Below are positions 1-8,545 of a DNA stretch of 64,000 nt, one piece after another. Source of the DNA: Kappaphycus alvarezii (lineage: Eukaryota > Rhodophyta > Florideophyceae > Gigartinales > Solieriaceae). The stretch lies in the NCBI GenBank assembly GCA_002205965.3, contig NADL03000492.1:1364001-1428000 (forward strand). Direction: 5' to 3'. The notes beneath the pieces were generated by a model, which did no database searches, was not told where the DNA came from, and saw only the letters and a program-made list of their open reading frames with translations. How positions within the stretch are numbered: position 1 is the stretch's first letter; every line of letters begins with the position of its first letter. Made by a program: the position numbers and the translations under genes.

Positions 1-189
1 TTCTACCCGATCAAGGAGGTGGCAAGATCGGTCGCAAGCAGAGCCTTGGGCCAAAACCCGTAAAGAGTTCCCACCACCACCAAAATCATAGGGTGAGGGT
101 CATTATCCTTCAGTGACGCGCCCCGTTGGTGGTCACTTCCAACACAATGGAGACGTATGGAAATATTCAGCGGGTTCTAAGGCAACGGC

Positions 190-377
190 TCTCTCCGGCA
201 GTCGTCATGTCCAATGTGGCCTGCTTGATGGCTCGCCTTAAGGTGGCCTTTAGGACTCGTAGCTCCTCTCCCATTACAATGTTCAAATGCCCTTTTTGAG
301 TCGATTGTGCTTGTCTAGGGCACATCGCGATAGAGTCGTGTACATCTTACAAGAATGAAGCCCCAAAACCTTCCCTA
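190..377 (+). repeat. 5'-truncated non-LTR retrotransposon tail, copy 1
   Basis: This stretch aligns by eye with 1440-1650 and 7735-7865. It starts with the degenerate end of a reading frame (VVMSNVACLMARLKVAF at about 199-249), followed by a 3'-UTR containing a TTTTTGAGTCGATTGTG block and a final segment ending AAAACCTTCCC near 375. The same frame end is seen with a stop codon in better copies (AACLLAGLASAF then TAG at 44.8 kb). Here one base is missing at the stop. I infer a dead, 5'-truncated copy of an R2-type element. Confidence 0.6.
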
Positions 378-379
378 TT

Positions 380-870
380 CCAATGCCGCCTGTTTGTTGA
401 CTCCGCTACCAGCTAATTTTAAGTTGGTGAAAATGCTCCGTTATTCACACTATAGGTCCTGAAACATTTTAAATAGAAGTTCATAGGACTCCCATTCGTC
501 GCACTACTCATAGTCAACCAACCTTAAGTAAACGAATGCTGCGATTGCTGTTATCAGGAAAATTAAGTAAACCAACCCATTCAGGTAATACATTTGAACT
601 GAAACAAATATTAACCTTAAGTAAACCTTAACTTAAAGTAAACGCAGACCCGTTCCTGTTTCCTCCTTTCCTTCTCTCCAAAATCCTTTTACATTCCCCC
701 GCTAGAAGTGTCAGACGACGAAGTAAACTACCCCATCATTCCACCCAAAGTAAGCAGCCCTATTTAGATATCTGTTATCAGGAAAATCAAACTACCCCAT
801 TTAACCTTCTTTAGACCAACGCTTCTCACCCCTGGTCACACCACGCACCACCTGTTGATCTTGTCCCCAT
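380..870. other. no gene; short AT-rich repeats
   Basis: I see no coding region. The motif CTTAAGTAAAC or a close variant recurs near 522, 615, 630 and 722, and TTATCAGGAAAAT occurs at about 556 and 777 and again near 3886. These look like debris of further dispersed repeats. Confidence 0.4.
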
Positions 871-876
871 CCCCAT

Positions 877-1086
877 GTCCGACTTGATAGACGATACGGA
901 GAGAAAAGCGAGGACGAAGGAGATTGGAGTGACTTGAACATCCTGGAGGATCTCGCAACACCTTTCGCGGAGGCGGTGGCCGCCTGGTCCAACGTCCCGC
1001 GGAAGCTTAAGCCGCCCGGAAAATCTTTCCTTTGTTTGCAACTGGAATACTTCGCTCAAGAAAGGAGGATCGATTTGGTTTTTTAA
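877..1086 (+). pseudogene. unidentified coding relic, acidic
   Basis: One forward frame stays open for about 70 codons and ends at TAA 1084-1086. It has normal amino-acid composition, with an acidic, amphipathic stretch (EDEGDWSDLNILEDLATPF) followed by a basic proline-containing stretch (NVPRKLKPPGKSF). It has no start codon in frame. The two minus-strand frames across the same bases (801-1059) look like shadows. I do not recognise the family; in this setting a piece of a transposon gag or DNA-binding protein is plausible. Confidence 0.3.
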
Positions 1087-1224
1087 TGTTTGAAAAGTGC
1101 GGTTCGGCTATCCTCCGGTGTATGCTAGACGTGTAGACCTCTAGAAAGTGACCTCCGTCCCCTGCTCCATGAACCGGAACAAAAATTCAATGGTCTACAT
1201 GAGCAGGTCCAGCACTCGTGTATG

Positions 1225-1312
1225 CAAACCTTTGTGAGTCGATTGTGGTCGTCGGGAAAACTCTTGGATAGATCGGATATATCTCCCAAACGTAAAACAC
1301 CCAAAACTTTCC
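1225..1312 (+). repeat. non-LTR retrotransposon 3' tail, copy 2
   Basis: It holds the GAGTCGATTGTGGTCGTC block followed by GATAGATCGGATATATCTCC and AAAACACCCAAAACTTTCC. This is the same order as at 1566-1650 and 7785-7865. Only the 3'-UTR part is recognisable. Confidence 0.6.
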
Positions 1313-1439
1313 ACTCGTGTCTGAACTCCAACGGTTGACCCGCCTGCACAGTGTAACTGTGTGGCACGACTACGGAATCGGTCACGTGATGGTGGCTATT
1401 TTATGCAATTTGCTACCTCAAATGAATGCGTCCAAGTTG

Positions 1440-1650
1440 GCAAAGCATGGTTTGAACGAAGGCACGCCGCAGCAGCCGTCATGTCCAATGCGGCCTGCTT
1501 GATGGCTGGCCTGAAGGTAGCATTTTAGGGAGCGTAGTTCCTTCCCCATTACTGCGTCGGTATCCCCTTTTTGAGTTGATTGCGGTTGTCTGGAAAACCA
1601 TGGGATAGACCGGATATATCTTCCAAGAGTAAAACACCCAAACCTTCCCC
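1440..1650 (+). repeat. non-LTR retrotransposon 3' end with ORF tail, copy 3
   Basis: The frame AWFERRHAAAAVMSNAACLM...KVAF ends at TAG 1526-1528. It matches the end of the endonuclease-type frame at 44.7-44.8 kb (QRHAAAAATSNAACLLAGLA). A 120-bp 3'-UTR follows and ends AAACCTTCCCC at 1650. This is one of the best copies of subfamily I: frame end, GAGCGTAGTTCC block, TTTTTGAGTTGATTG block, GGATATATCTTCCAAGAG block and the terminal CACCCAAACCTTCCCC. It is 5'-truncated. Confidence 0.7.
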
Positions 1651-1659
1651 TGGTTTGAA

Positions 1660-2000
1660 CCGATCCATACGGTACCTTTTGTTCGAAATATTTGATGGCT
1701 TACGCTCGGATTCTCAGTCGGCTCTTTCTGTTCCGGAAAGAAACAGACCTATAGTGAACTACCCTGTGGTACCAAACAACCCGCGCCCGTGACATTGTGA
1801 CCCGAAGCTCCAATGTTCGACCTTGGTGGAAGCCACGGAAATGCAAAAACACCCAAAGGTGTCCATGGGCAAACATCATGGCGAGAGAGTGGGGTTATTA
1901 CAGCCAAGGAGAAGAACATGAACCTGTCTGCGATGGGAACATATGGCACGGAGCGTTTGTGGGTGCCTGTTCGCCGGACGGACTGTCTCATTTAAACTCT
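1660..2000 (+). repeat. dispersed repeat with conserved frame RESGV...TERLWVP, copy 1
   Basis: A second copy lies at 55330-55770. Both contain CCTGTGGTACC, an ACCCCGCGCCCGTCAC-like block, and a forward frame RESGV-TA-EK, then TER-WVP and TD at the end (here from about 1882). The agreement is better at the protein level than I would expect from a neutral spacer, so this was probably coding sequence of a mobile element. The copy at 55.3 kb runs directly into a terminal block ending CCCAAACTTCCCCC, which ties this family to the non-LTR tails. No product is recognised. Confidence 0.5.
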
Positions 2001-2161
2001 TCAGAATGCGACGACGTCGGTGATGGCGTTGCCGATCTGGCGGGTTTGGAAATTGGTGGGGAGGAGGATGACAAGGTGGGCACATCTCGTAGTATGCTCA
2101 AGGCATTTTACTTGATACATACAACCTTCGATATCAGGAAATTTGCATATGGTGTGCGAAG

Positions 2162-3552
2162 GTGTGCGAAATTGACATAAGTACACCTTTAAATAATGTC
2201 CAAAAAAATTAACAAAAAAGTTGAACATTTGAAGGCCATATTGCTGGAAAGGGTACACCAATTAAAGGCTTTTACAGGTACTACATCATTCAAGCCTCTT
2301 TTTGGCAGCTCAAAAAAGCTCGAAATCAATGCAAGATTCTATAAGTACGCGAAATAGAATATGACGCACTCTACGTCTAACAGTACTATGGCGCTTTGCA
2401 ACCTTCTTCACTAAGCTAATACTTAGTAGCTCCCCCTTTCTCTCTACCACCTCAATTAAGCAATTTGGGATGGATGAATACAGAGATTGAATAGTTTCCA
2501 GTGCAGTTCCAGCCCACGCCTCATCCACGGCCAGACAAAGCTCTTGCAGTGACTTAAACTGTCGCGAACCACCATAAACACGCCGCGCTAATATACCTCA
2601 TAAGTTCTTAATTATGTTGAGGTCGGTACTCTTCGCATGCCAGGGTAAAACAGAGATGTTGTTGTCTTTTAGCCACTTCAAAGTATACTTCGAAGTGTGA
2701 ACAGCGGCATTGTCCTGCTGATAAATCCAATTTTCGCCTAGGTTAATAGCAGCGAAAAGCTTCAGTTCTTGCTCCCGTAGATCACAGTACATTTCAGAAT
2801 TCATCTTACCGTTTACAATGCATAAATTTGAAAGTTGGTGATAAGACATTGGCCCTCAGAGCATCAGCGAACCACCACCCATTTGTCGGCAAGAAAAAAT
2901 CTTCTTTTCCCTACGAATATCATGCTAATAACTTGCAAAGCCATCGGGCCGTCGAAGTTGAACTTCTTCTCGTCGCTGAATATAAAATTTTCCGCTGACT
3001 CATCTACAATGTTAGATGAATTTCTGAAAAAGAAAAGATGGCCGAACAACTTTATGCCTTCTAGCATGAATGGAGCTTGTTTCATGGACTGGTACTTTAA
3101 ATTTTCACAAGAAGAAAGAGACTGCTGTACGCGGCGCACAGAAATGTGCAACCCTATTTCGATTTCAAGCTCCCTTGCGCTATTTTACCCCTTCGAGGCT
3201 GTGTGAATCAGACGACGGTGGTCAGATTCCAATATCTTGCGCAGCTTGCGTATTTTTCTGGCAGATTCTGGGAACTTCTTAGAGCTCAAATAGCTCTGAA
3301 TTGCACCTTTGGAGCGATTAATTGCCGCTGCAGTTGCCCGCAAGGGCATTTTGCTTTCAGAGTAGGCATCAATTTGGCCTTTTTCAAAATCTGAAAGTGC
3401 CGAGCCCCTAGTCATTGCTGACAGTATTTATGGCTTCAAGGGGAGCTTGTTCATTTATTCCGGAAAGATTTGATGTTTAAATACTACGCAGGGTTGGGTA
3501 ATTGGCGGGAAGTTACCCATGAGCTGTTTGGGTCATACAAAATTTCGCATAC
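2162..3552 (-). mobile_element. dead Tc1/mariner element
   Basis: A transposase pseudogene (2310-3415, -) is flanked by candidate terminal inverted repeats. GTGTGCGAAATT at 2162-2173 pairs with GTATGCGAAATT read on the minus strand at 3541-3552 (11 of 12 bases). The total length of about 1.4 kb suits a Tc1 element. The exact ends and the expected TA target duplication are not clear; the left end has a second GTGTGCGAA just outside. The element is certainly inactive. Confidence 0.65.
2310..3415 (-). pseudogene. Tc1/mariner transposase pseudogene
   Basis: Reading on the minus strand from 3415, the N-terminus is a helix-turn-helix region (SDFEKGQIDAYSE..., INRSKGAIQSYL). The DDE catalytic core follows: FSDEKKFNFDGP near 2970 carries the first Asp, QQDNAAVH near 2710 the second Asp, and DLNIIKNL near 2600 should carry the third acidic residue but has Lys instead of Glu. 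The C-terminal piece LYSSIPNCLIEVVERKG follows. Breaks: an in-frame TAA near 3182, a frameshift near 2870-2970, and stops at two places where the family has a conserved Trp (after GGGSLML and after IIKNL). Both of those stops are TGG to TGA changes. The element cannot transpose by itself. Confidence 0.85.
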
Positions 3553-3559
3553 TTATGGA

Positions 3560-4310
3560 GTTTCTCTCTAAAATTTAAACTTTGCTCTCTTAGTGTTTAG
3601 GACTGTACGATAAAAACCACAGGTGTGAATTGGCAGTAAATCTTCGTTTTGAAAGATTGCAACTTTTCCCCAAAATGGGGATCATGGCACAAACACGAAC
3701 AAATTGTTGCCTGTACTTAGGTGAATTTTGTATACTCTAAGCCCAAAACCCTACGAGTATGTCAGTGGGTACTGAAATAAGGCTTGGTCCCGCGCTATTG
3801 CTTTTTCATGTTTAATTTGTGAATACCCTCTGCACGATTCTGTGCCACACTGTACAAATTTATAGAGATCCCCCCCATTGCTTTTATCAGGAAAATTATG
3901 TATTCGAAAACATTCCCCGTGCAGGATATTCCGGGCCACAACCGACCATATCTTTCAATCATTAAGTCACCCTACAGCATTTAGCGGGTGAGGTTATTAT
4001 GAGCACGGGGATAGCCTCGGATTTGTCTGTAGAGGTTTTTTACTTCAGCTCGTTTTCTTTAGACCAGCCCGAATTTACCTCGGCTCAACAATAAAAACCT
4101 TATTTACCTCCCACAGTATGAATTAAGAATGACATACTGTAAGTACTTTCCTACAAGGGTAACAAGGATTTGAGGTCAAATTGAATTTTTTCAAAATTAC
4201 GGCAGGTACCGGTTTTCCTCAGAAATGGAAAATTAGAAATAAAAAATTTCAGGGATGGCAAATCGCTGTAGAAAGGGAAACAATCTTTGCAAAGTGTTCT
4301 TTTGCAGCGA
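3560..4310 (+). repeat. repeat debris with a non-LTR tail at 3910-3975
   Basis: I see no gene. On the plus strand GGATATTCCGGGCCACAACC followed by GACCATATCTTTCAA and TCACCCTACA (3910-3975) is a copy of the subfamily II 3' end. Better copies, on the minus strand, are at 20630-20740 and 47100-47210. The remainder is AT-rich and unassigned. Confidence 0.5.
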
Positions 4311-4437
4311 AACTCCGCGTTTGCAGTAACCTCTAATGCGTATGTTTCCTTGCTGGCCTCCCGTCACTACTATACAAATTGACTGGCTATCAGCCAGCTT
4401 ATCTGTTACAGTAAATAAACCCCCGTGTTCCACCAAA
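4310..4437 (+). repeat. non-LTR ORF tail, plus-strand copy
   Basis: The frame VLLQRNSAFAVTSNAYVSLL ending at TGA near 4380 aligns with the frame ends at 1.5, 20.9 and 44.8 kb. It is followed by the CTTATCTGTTACAGTAAATA block that recurs at 9783, 8065 and (poorly) 21060. The block at 9783 is the one interrupted by a 55-bp insertion, so this copy shows the uninterrupted state. Confidence 0.5.
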
Positions 4438-4990
4438 TGGTGAAAAATTGAGGAGTTTCAATGATTGAAAAATAGTTTAATCTATATTCCAAAGCGCATC
4501 AAATAATTGGTACAAAGTGGTCGGCATGGAGGAAAAAGGAAACGAAAGTAATCTAGTTCAAAGTCGCTAGAAGTCTGACTCGAACCCAGCCGCCAAGCAG
4601 GCCACATTGGACGTGTCTGCGACCACAGCGTGCCTTTGCATGAATATCCCGTGAACTTTCCCGTATAATTCCATGGCCCTGACTGCGCAAAAAGTCTAGT
4701 GGGGAAAAAAAGGGGTGATTTAATACTTGAAAAGATATGGTCGGTTGGTCGCCCGGTATATCCTACAGGGGGAATTCGTGGGTTATTTCAACGTATGGAA
4801 GATGAGGTCGGTTTTATTCACGCCGCTAGTGCGTTGTGCGGGAGAAGTAGTCACTGATGTGAGACACTAAATACCATTCCTTACAGGGTCGGCTCATCCT
4901 ACAGGACAAATTTGGGGTGTTTTGAATCCATTAAAAATTAGGTCAGCTGTTCCCTGAGGGATTTCATACAGGGGTCTTCATAGGGGGAAT
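4430..4990 (-). repeat. stacked non-LTR 3' ends
   Basis: Read on the minus strand, three tail modules follow each other. The first is near 4960-4890 (ending AAAACACCCCAAATTTGTCC). The second is near 4850-4785 (ending AAATAACCCACGAATTCCCC). The third is near 4780-4700 (ending TTAAATCACCCC then a T run and CCCC). Directly after them comes the frame tail AMELYGKVHGIFMQRHAV... to TAG near 4575, and a 3'-UTR that resembles the one after 44811 (TAGCGACTTT...CATGCCGACC). Either several insertions hit the same place, or the 3'-UTR itself contains repeated modules. Confidence 0.55.
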
Positions 4991-5116
4991 CTTTACGGCA
5001 GGGGGAACAGACACTCAGAGGCATCAAGGAGGGGTTGGATGGAAATTAATTGGAAAGATGCTGGGGAAGAACCTGACTGACTTGCATGCCGTGTAGGCGA
5101 TAGTTGAAGCGGATAA

Positions 5117-5506
5117 ATAAATCGTGAAAAGAGGGGTATTACGGCGCCTAGCGGTGTGAACGGCAAGGAGGCAGAAGAAATGAAAGCCTTAGGGCCCAAA
5201 AGGGCGGTAGATGTCGATGACTTCTGGATTTTGTAGGACATCGTAGGAACGGCAAACTTCCCTACAGAGCGAGTTTTTGGAACGTTCGGTAAGGGCAACT
5301 GCGCCTGCTTCATTGTCAGTATTGCCAGAGATAGTCCTGCAAACTTGTATTTTAACGACTTTGTAGAAGGGAAGATATGGGTTCTCAATACGCCTGGTCA
5401 GTCATGTAGGAGTGCGCCCACCTGCACGTTCCTACTGCGCAGATATGTCTTCTTCCTCTCGGGAAACAGCAGTCATTGTGGACAAGCAGTAAAGCACTCA
5501 AACTAA
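5117..5506 (+). pseudogene. unidentified coding relic with one internal stop
   Basis: This 130-codon forward frame is interrupted only by TAG 5234-5236. The sequence has protein-like composition before the stop (GITAPSGVNGKEAEEMKALG, KRAVDVDDFWIL) and after it (TANFPTERVFGTFGKGNC, ANLYFNDFVEGKIWVLNTPG). No start codon lies in frame, so it is likely a piece of a longer element-encoded protein. A 131-codon minus-strand frame (4993-5388) overlaps it and is Ser/Pro/Leu-rich, so I favour the plus strand. The family is unknown to me. Confidence 0.35.
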
Positions 5507-5940
5507 AGAATTACTTTGACAGTAATTCTTTTAGTCTTCTCCTTTTATTTTATATTTTACACCCTTAAATATATCTTTCCATAGTCACTATTTCTACACG
5601 CGATTTTCGCGAAAAAAATTTCGCCAGAAATCATCCTCCTAAAGGCGATTTCACTAGCTCCGGCTACAAGGCCAATTTCCACCTACTTTTTGTTAGAACG
5701 TCTTACAATATGGATCTTTTCACCTTATTTGAACACGTCTGTCGCTGCCTAATATTTATCCACTAATATGCAAAAACAAAAACTTGAAAACTCACATATC
5801 TCCCCTGGTAGCCATGATGTACGGAATAGCACCTTCCCGCCGCATCACCGTCCCATCTTTATTTAACTTTTACTCTAGGCTTACCACGAGTACATCAGCA
5901 TAGAATTATATCCAGAGATATACCAGAAACCTCGAGAATA
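5507..5940. other. no feature recognised
   Basis: AT-rich sequence. I see no open frame of interest and no repeat I could match within the window. Confidence 0.4.
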
Positions 5941-7060
5941 AAATGCATAACCTATTTAACAACCGCTTGGACATGATAAGTTCGCAACTTGAGATCCTCA
6001 CCTTAAAGAATCGGAAGAATCAGGCGACCTCTAAGGCTGACGAAGTATGCCCCGAAATAGCAATCCATGTCACTTTACTAACCTTTGTCCTGAGAATCAT
6101 CACCGGAACACACGTTGCGGTAAAGATTCTCTTTAAGGTAATCATGAGAGTAGCCGGTCGCACAGCGGGTGTCAAGGTAGAATAAAGGAATCAATAGTAG
6201 AATGCAGACACCAGCTGAATCTTTTAAAAAGTGGACAATAAAACGAACCCGTAAACGCGAGGAAGTTTTCAGTCTCTTAGGAATCCGAAAACGTTAGCGT
6301 TACCAAAAAAGGCGGTGATATGATTGTGCAATCAAAAAAACAAGGCTGGAACAAAACTCACTAGAACAACCCCCCGAGCCCTCGTTATCTCGAACGAAGA
6401 GAATGAAAATATTAGCCTCAGAGGTGTCCTCGGCCAGAAAAGCGAGAAACTGGGAAAAGAGGAAGCCGCGGCTTTTGATTAGGGATGTGATAGGTTACGT
6501 CGAAATATTACTTTTTATATGAGCCCATTACAGCTCCATCCGGGATCACCCTCGGGAAGCTGCTGAGAAGGTATGCAGATAATGGGAGGAGAGAGTTGAA
6601 AAAAGATCTTGGGGCCCAAGGAAAAACAACAGAAAGAAGTCTGCCGTTTCCTTGGCGACCGAAACTATCACAAGTTTTAAATTGGCCCCTGTTAAGGTAC
6701 TCGGAAGAGATTCATAGGAATTATTTGACTCTGGAGCAGTCCCAAATCTTATATCAAGAGATCTGGCTGCAGAACTTGGCTTGTAAATCCTCCCGACCAC
6801 TAGGAGGATAACTATTGCCGAGACAGTAAGACTGTGTCTCTTTTCGATATTGCCGAGACAGTGAGACTGTGTCTCTCTGTCTCTGCATTATTGAAAAAGT
6901 TTCAGTATTCTCTTCTGGAATGAAAGTGAGTTTGGATTCTCTTGTAATGCAAGACCTTCCTTTGGCACAATTATAGGGTGCCCAACTACGAAGCGACTGG
7001 AAGGTTATTTCTACATGGGTTATCAAATTGTCTCAGTCCAAAATTTATGGGAAAAAGTGA
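5940..7060 (+). pseudogene. gypsy-type gag-protease relic
   Basis: The clearest part is a retropepsin signature near 6728-6800: FDSGAVPNLISRDLAAELGL, then a stop, then TTRRITIAET. This has the DSG catalytic triplet and the usual following helix of LTR-retrotransposon proteases; the complete gypsy element at 40.2 kb has LLDSGAVPDVMSANLSRRL at the same place. Downstream, VFSSGMKVSLDSLVMQDLPL near 6900-6960 resembles the second half of the protease. Upstream, a coiled-coil-like frame (5943-6185) and basic frames could be the gag remainder. The relic is broken by stops and by a 35-bp tandem duplication at 6813-6882. Confidence 0.5.
6813..6882. repeat. 35-bp tandem duplication with internal hairpin
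   Basis: TATTGCCGAGACAG begins both copies, at 6813 and 6848. Each unit contains GAGACA and TGTCTC about 9 bases apart, which can pair. The duplication sits inside the protease relic, just after the ITIAET segment. Confidence 0.8.
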
Positions 7061-7584
7061 TGCTTCAATTGAATTACAACAAGGCAATGTGTTTCGAGAA
7101 ATGGGGTGGAACAAATAGCGAAATTTTCACTTCCTGCCATGGTAGAGGTAGATATAGATACGAAGTTACAGTGAATAAAGGACTAAAATAATGGGAGGAA
7201 GCGAAAATTTTAAACTATGCGCGCAGTGATTCAAGTTTCTGTTGCCTACGGTCTGCAGGAAAACGAAGCGTCCCGAAAAATATACGAATACCTGTGCCTA
7301 TGGGAAGATCGCAACCCAGATATCAACACTCTATAATTGCAAAAGAAGGCCATAGATGTTGTTCCCTGGTGCATACTGATATTTTAAGTACTAAGGGTTC
7401 AGGACAAAACGTAGTGGCGACAGTTAGGTACGTTCTGCCCACAGAAAAGGTCGAGAAAGCAAGGGAAGAAAACTAAAGATTCCGCGTAGCCGGGAATGTA
7501 AGGGACAAGCACAACACAACATGCACAAAAGCAAATGCTAAGCAGACTTCGCGAGAACACTATTGAAACATGAAACAGTAATGG
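7060..7584. other. no gene recognised
   Basis: A 60-codon forward frame (7294-7476) has no recognisable content. No repeats were matched. Confidence 0.35.
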
Positions 7585-7619
7585 CCTTTTACACCAGCCC
7601 ACAGGGCTGGTGTAAAAGG
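7585..7619. other. perfect 16-bp hairpin
   Basis: CCTTTTACACCAGCCC (7585-7600) and GGGCTGGTGTAAAAGG (7604-7619) are exact reverse complements with only ACA between them. It lies directly before the repeat segment starting near 7620. Confidence 0.95.
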
Positions 7620-7865
7620 TTGTTCCTACTGACTCTGCCTCATTTTCAGACTCTCTAATACAGAGACCAACCACACATAGTCTTCGGAAAACGACCGTCC
7701 TACATCCCCAATCAATGAAGCACCCCAATTTCCCGCTTTTTGAGGGCGTAGTTCCTCCCTCATTACTGTGTCGGCATACCATTTTGAGTCGACTTTGGTT
7801 ATCTGGAGAGCTTTACGGTGTATCAAATACATGCTACAAGATAAATAACACCCAAACCTTTCCCC
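7620..7865 (+). repeat. non-LTR retrotransposon tail, copy 4, with upstream coding block
   Basis: The first part (7620-7740) has a forward frame VPTDSASFSDS...LRKTTVLHPQSMKHPNF. It matches 45597-45735 (VVPLDSAAFSDS...LRKVAALHPISLKHPNF). The second part (7735-7865) is the subfamily I 3'-UTR: GGGCGTAGTTCCTCCCTCAT, TTTTGAGTCGACTTTGG and the terminal ACACCCAAACCTTTCCCC. The conserved protein-level match suggests that the first block was coding. Confidence 0.6.
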
Positions 7866-8039
7866 GTATTGGTCGAGTATGTTGCGTCTCCTGACATTAA
7901 GAACCAAGCTTAATTTATTCGCCAAGAAAATGTATACCCAACCGACCTAATACTTCTGGGATTTAAGTGGGATTTATAAGATCCTGGCCCCAGGAAAGAA
8001 GAGCAACCACTTTTCATTTCCATACAAGTTGCCATACAA

Positions 8040-8110
8040 GTTGGCAGCGTATCAGTCATCGTATCTGTTACAATATACGAAACCTCTATGTTTCCGCCTT
8101 ACCAATGTGG
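8040..8110 (+). repeat. diverged copy of the TATCTGTTACA block
   Basis: CGTATCTGTTACAATATACG followed by AACCTCTATGTTTCC resembles 4385-4430 and the two halves of the interrupted copy at 9783-9880. It is too short to assign by itself. Confidence 0.4.
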
Positions 8111-8449
8111 TGTTGGTCAATTCCAGCGCCACCTACTTGTTGACCAGCAACAAGCAAGGGTCCTCAAGGGAGCTGATCTGTTAGCTTGTAATCCTATACT
8201 CATTACATCACATGCTTTGTGGACAGCTGACATCACCTTTTAACGGCAAATCCGCGCAAGGTTCCAGTTTTCTATAGCCTTAATTCTCAGGACCAAGTCA
8301 ATATGTACAGGCCTTGTCGGTAAGATTTTACCAGAAGTACTATAATTGATTTTGAAAAGTCATTAAAATCTCATTGTTTCTTGAAATTTTGAGTGAGTGA
8401 TTTGCCGAAATCAATAAAATTACAGGTTTGATCGTCTTGATTACTTCCA

Positions 8450-8545
8450 ATAGTTGGTTGAATTTTTGGGTTTTTTTAAAGTACGGAAGATGTGGTCGGT
8501 TGTATCCACGCCACTGGAAGTGGTTACTTCCAATAGGGGGGGGGG
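8450..8545 (-). repeat. non-LTR 3' tail, subfamily II, minus strand
   Basis: Read on the minus strand it gives CCACTTCCAGTGGCGTGGAT, then CAACCGACCACATCTTCC and TTTAAAAAAACCCAAAAATT. This has the same order as 4850-4785 (-) and 56450-56395 (-). A run of 11 G lies next to it near 8537. Confidence 0.5.

Noticed and set aside
4993..5388. 131-codon minus-strand frame
   Set aside because: Ser/Pro/Leu-rich. The plus-strand frame over the same bases has better protein character.
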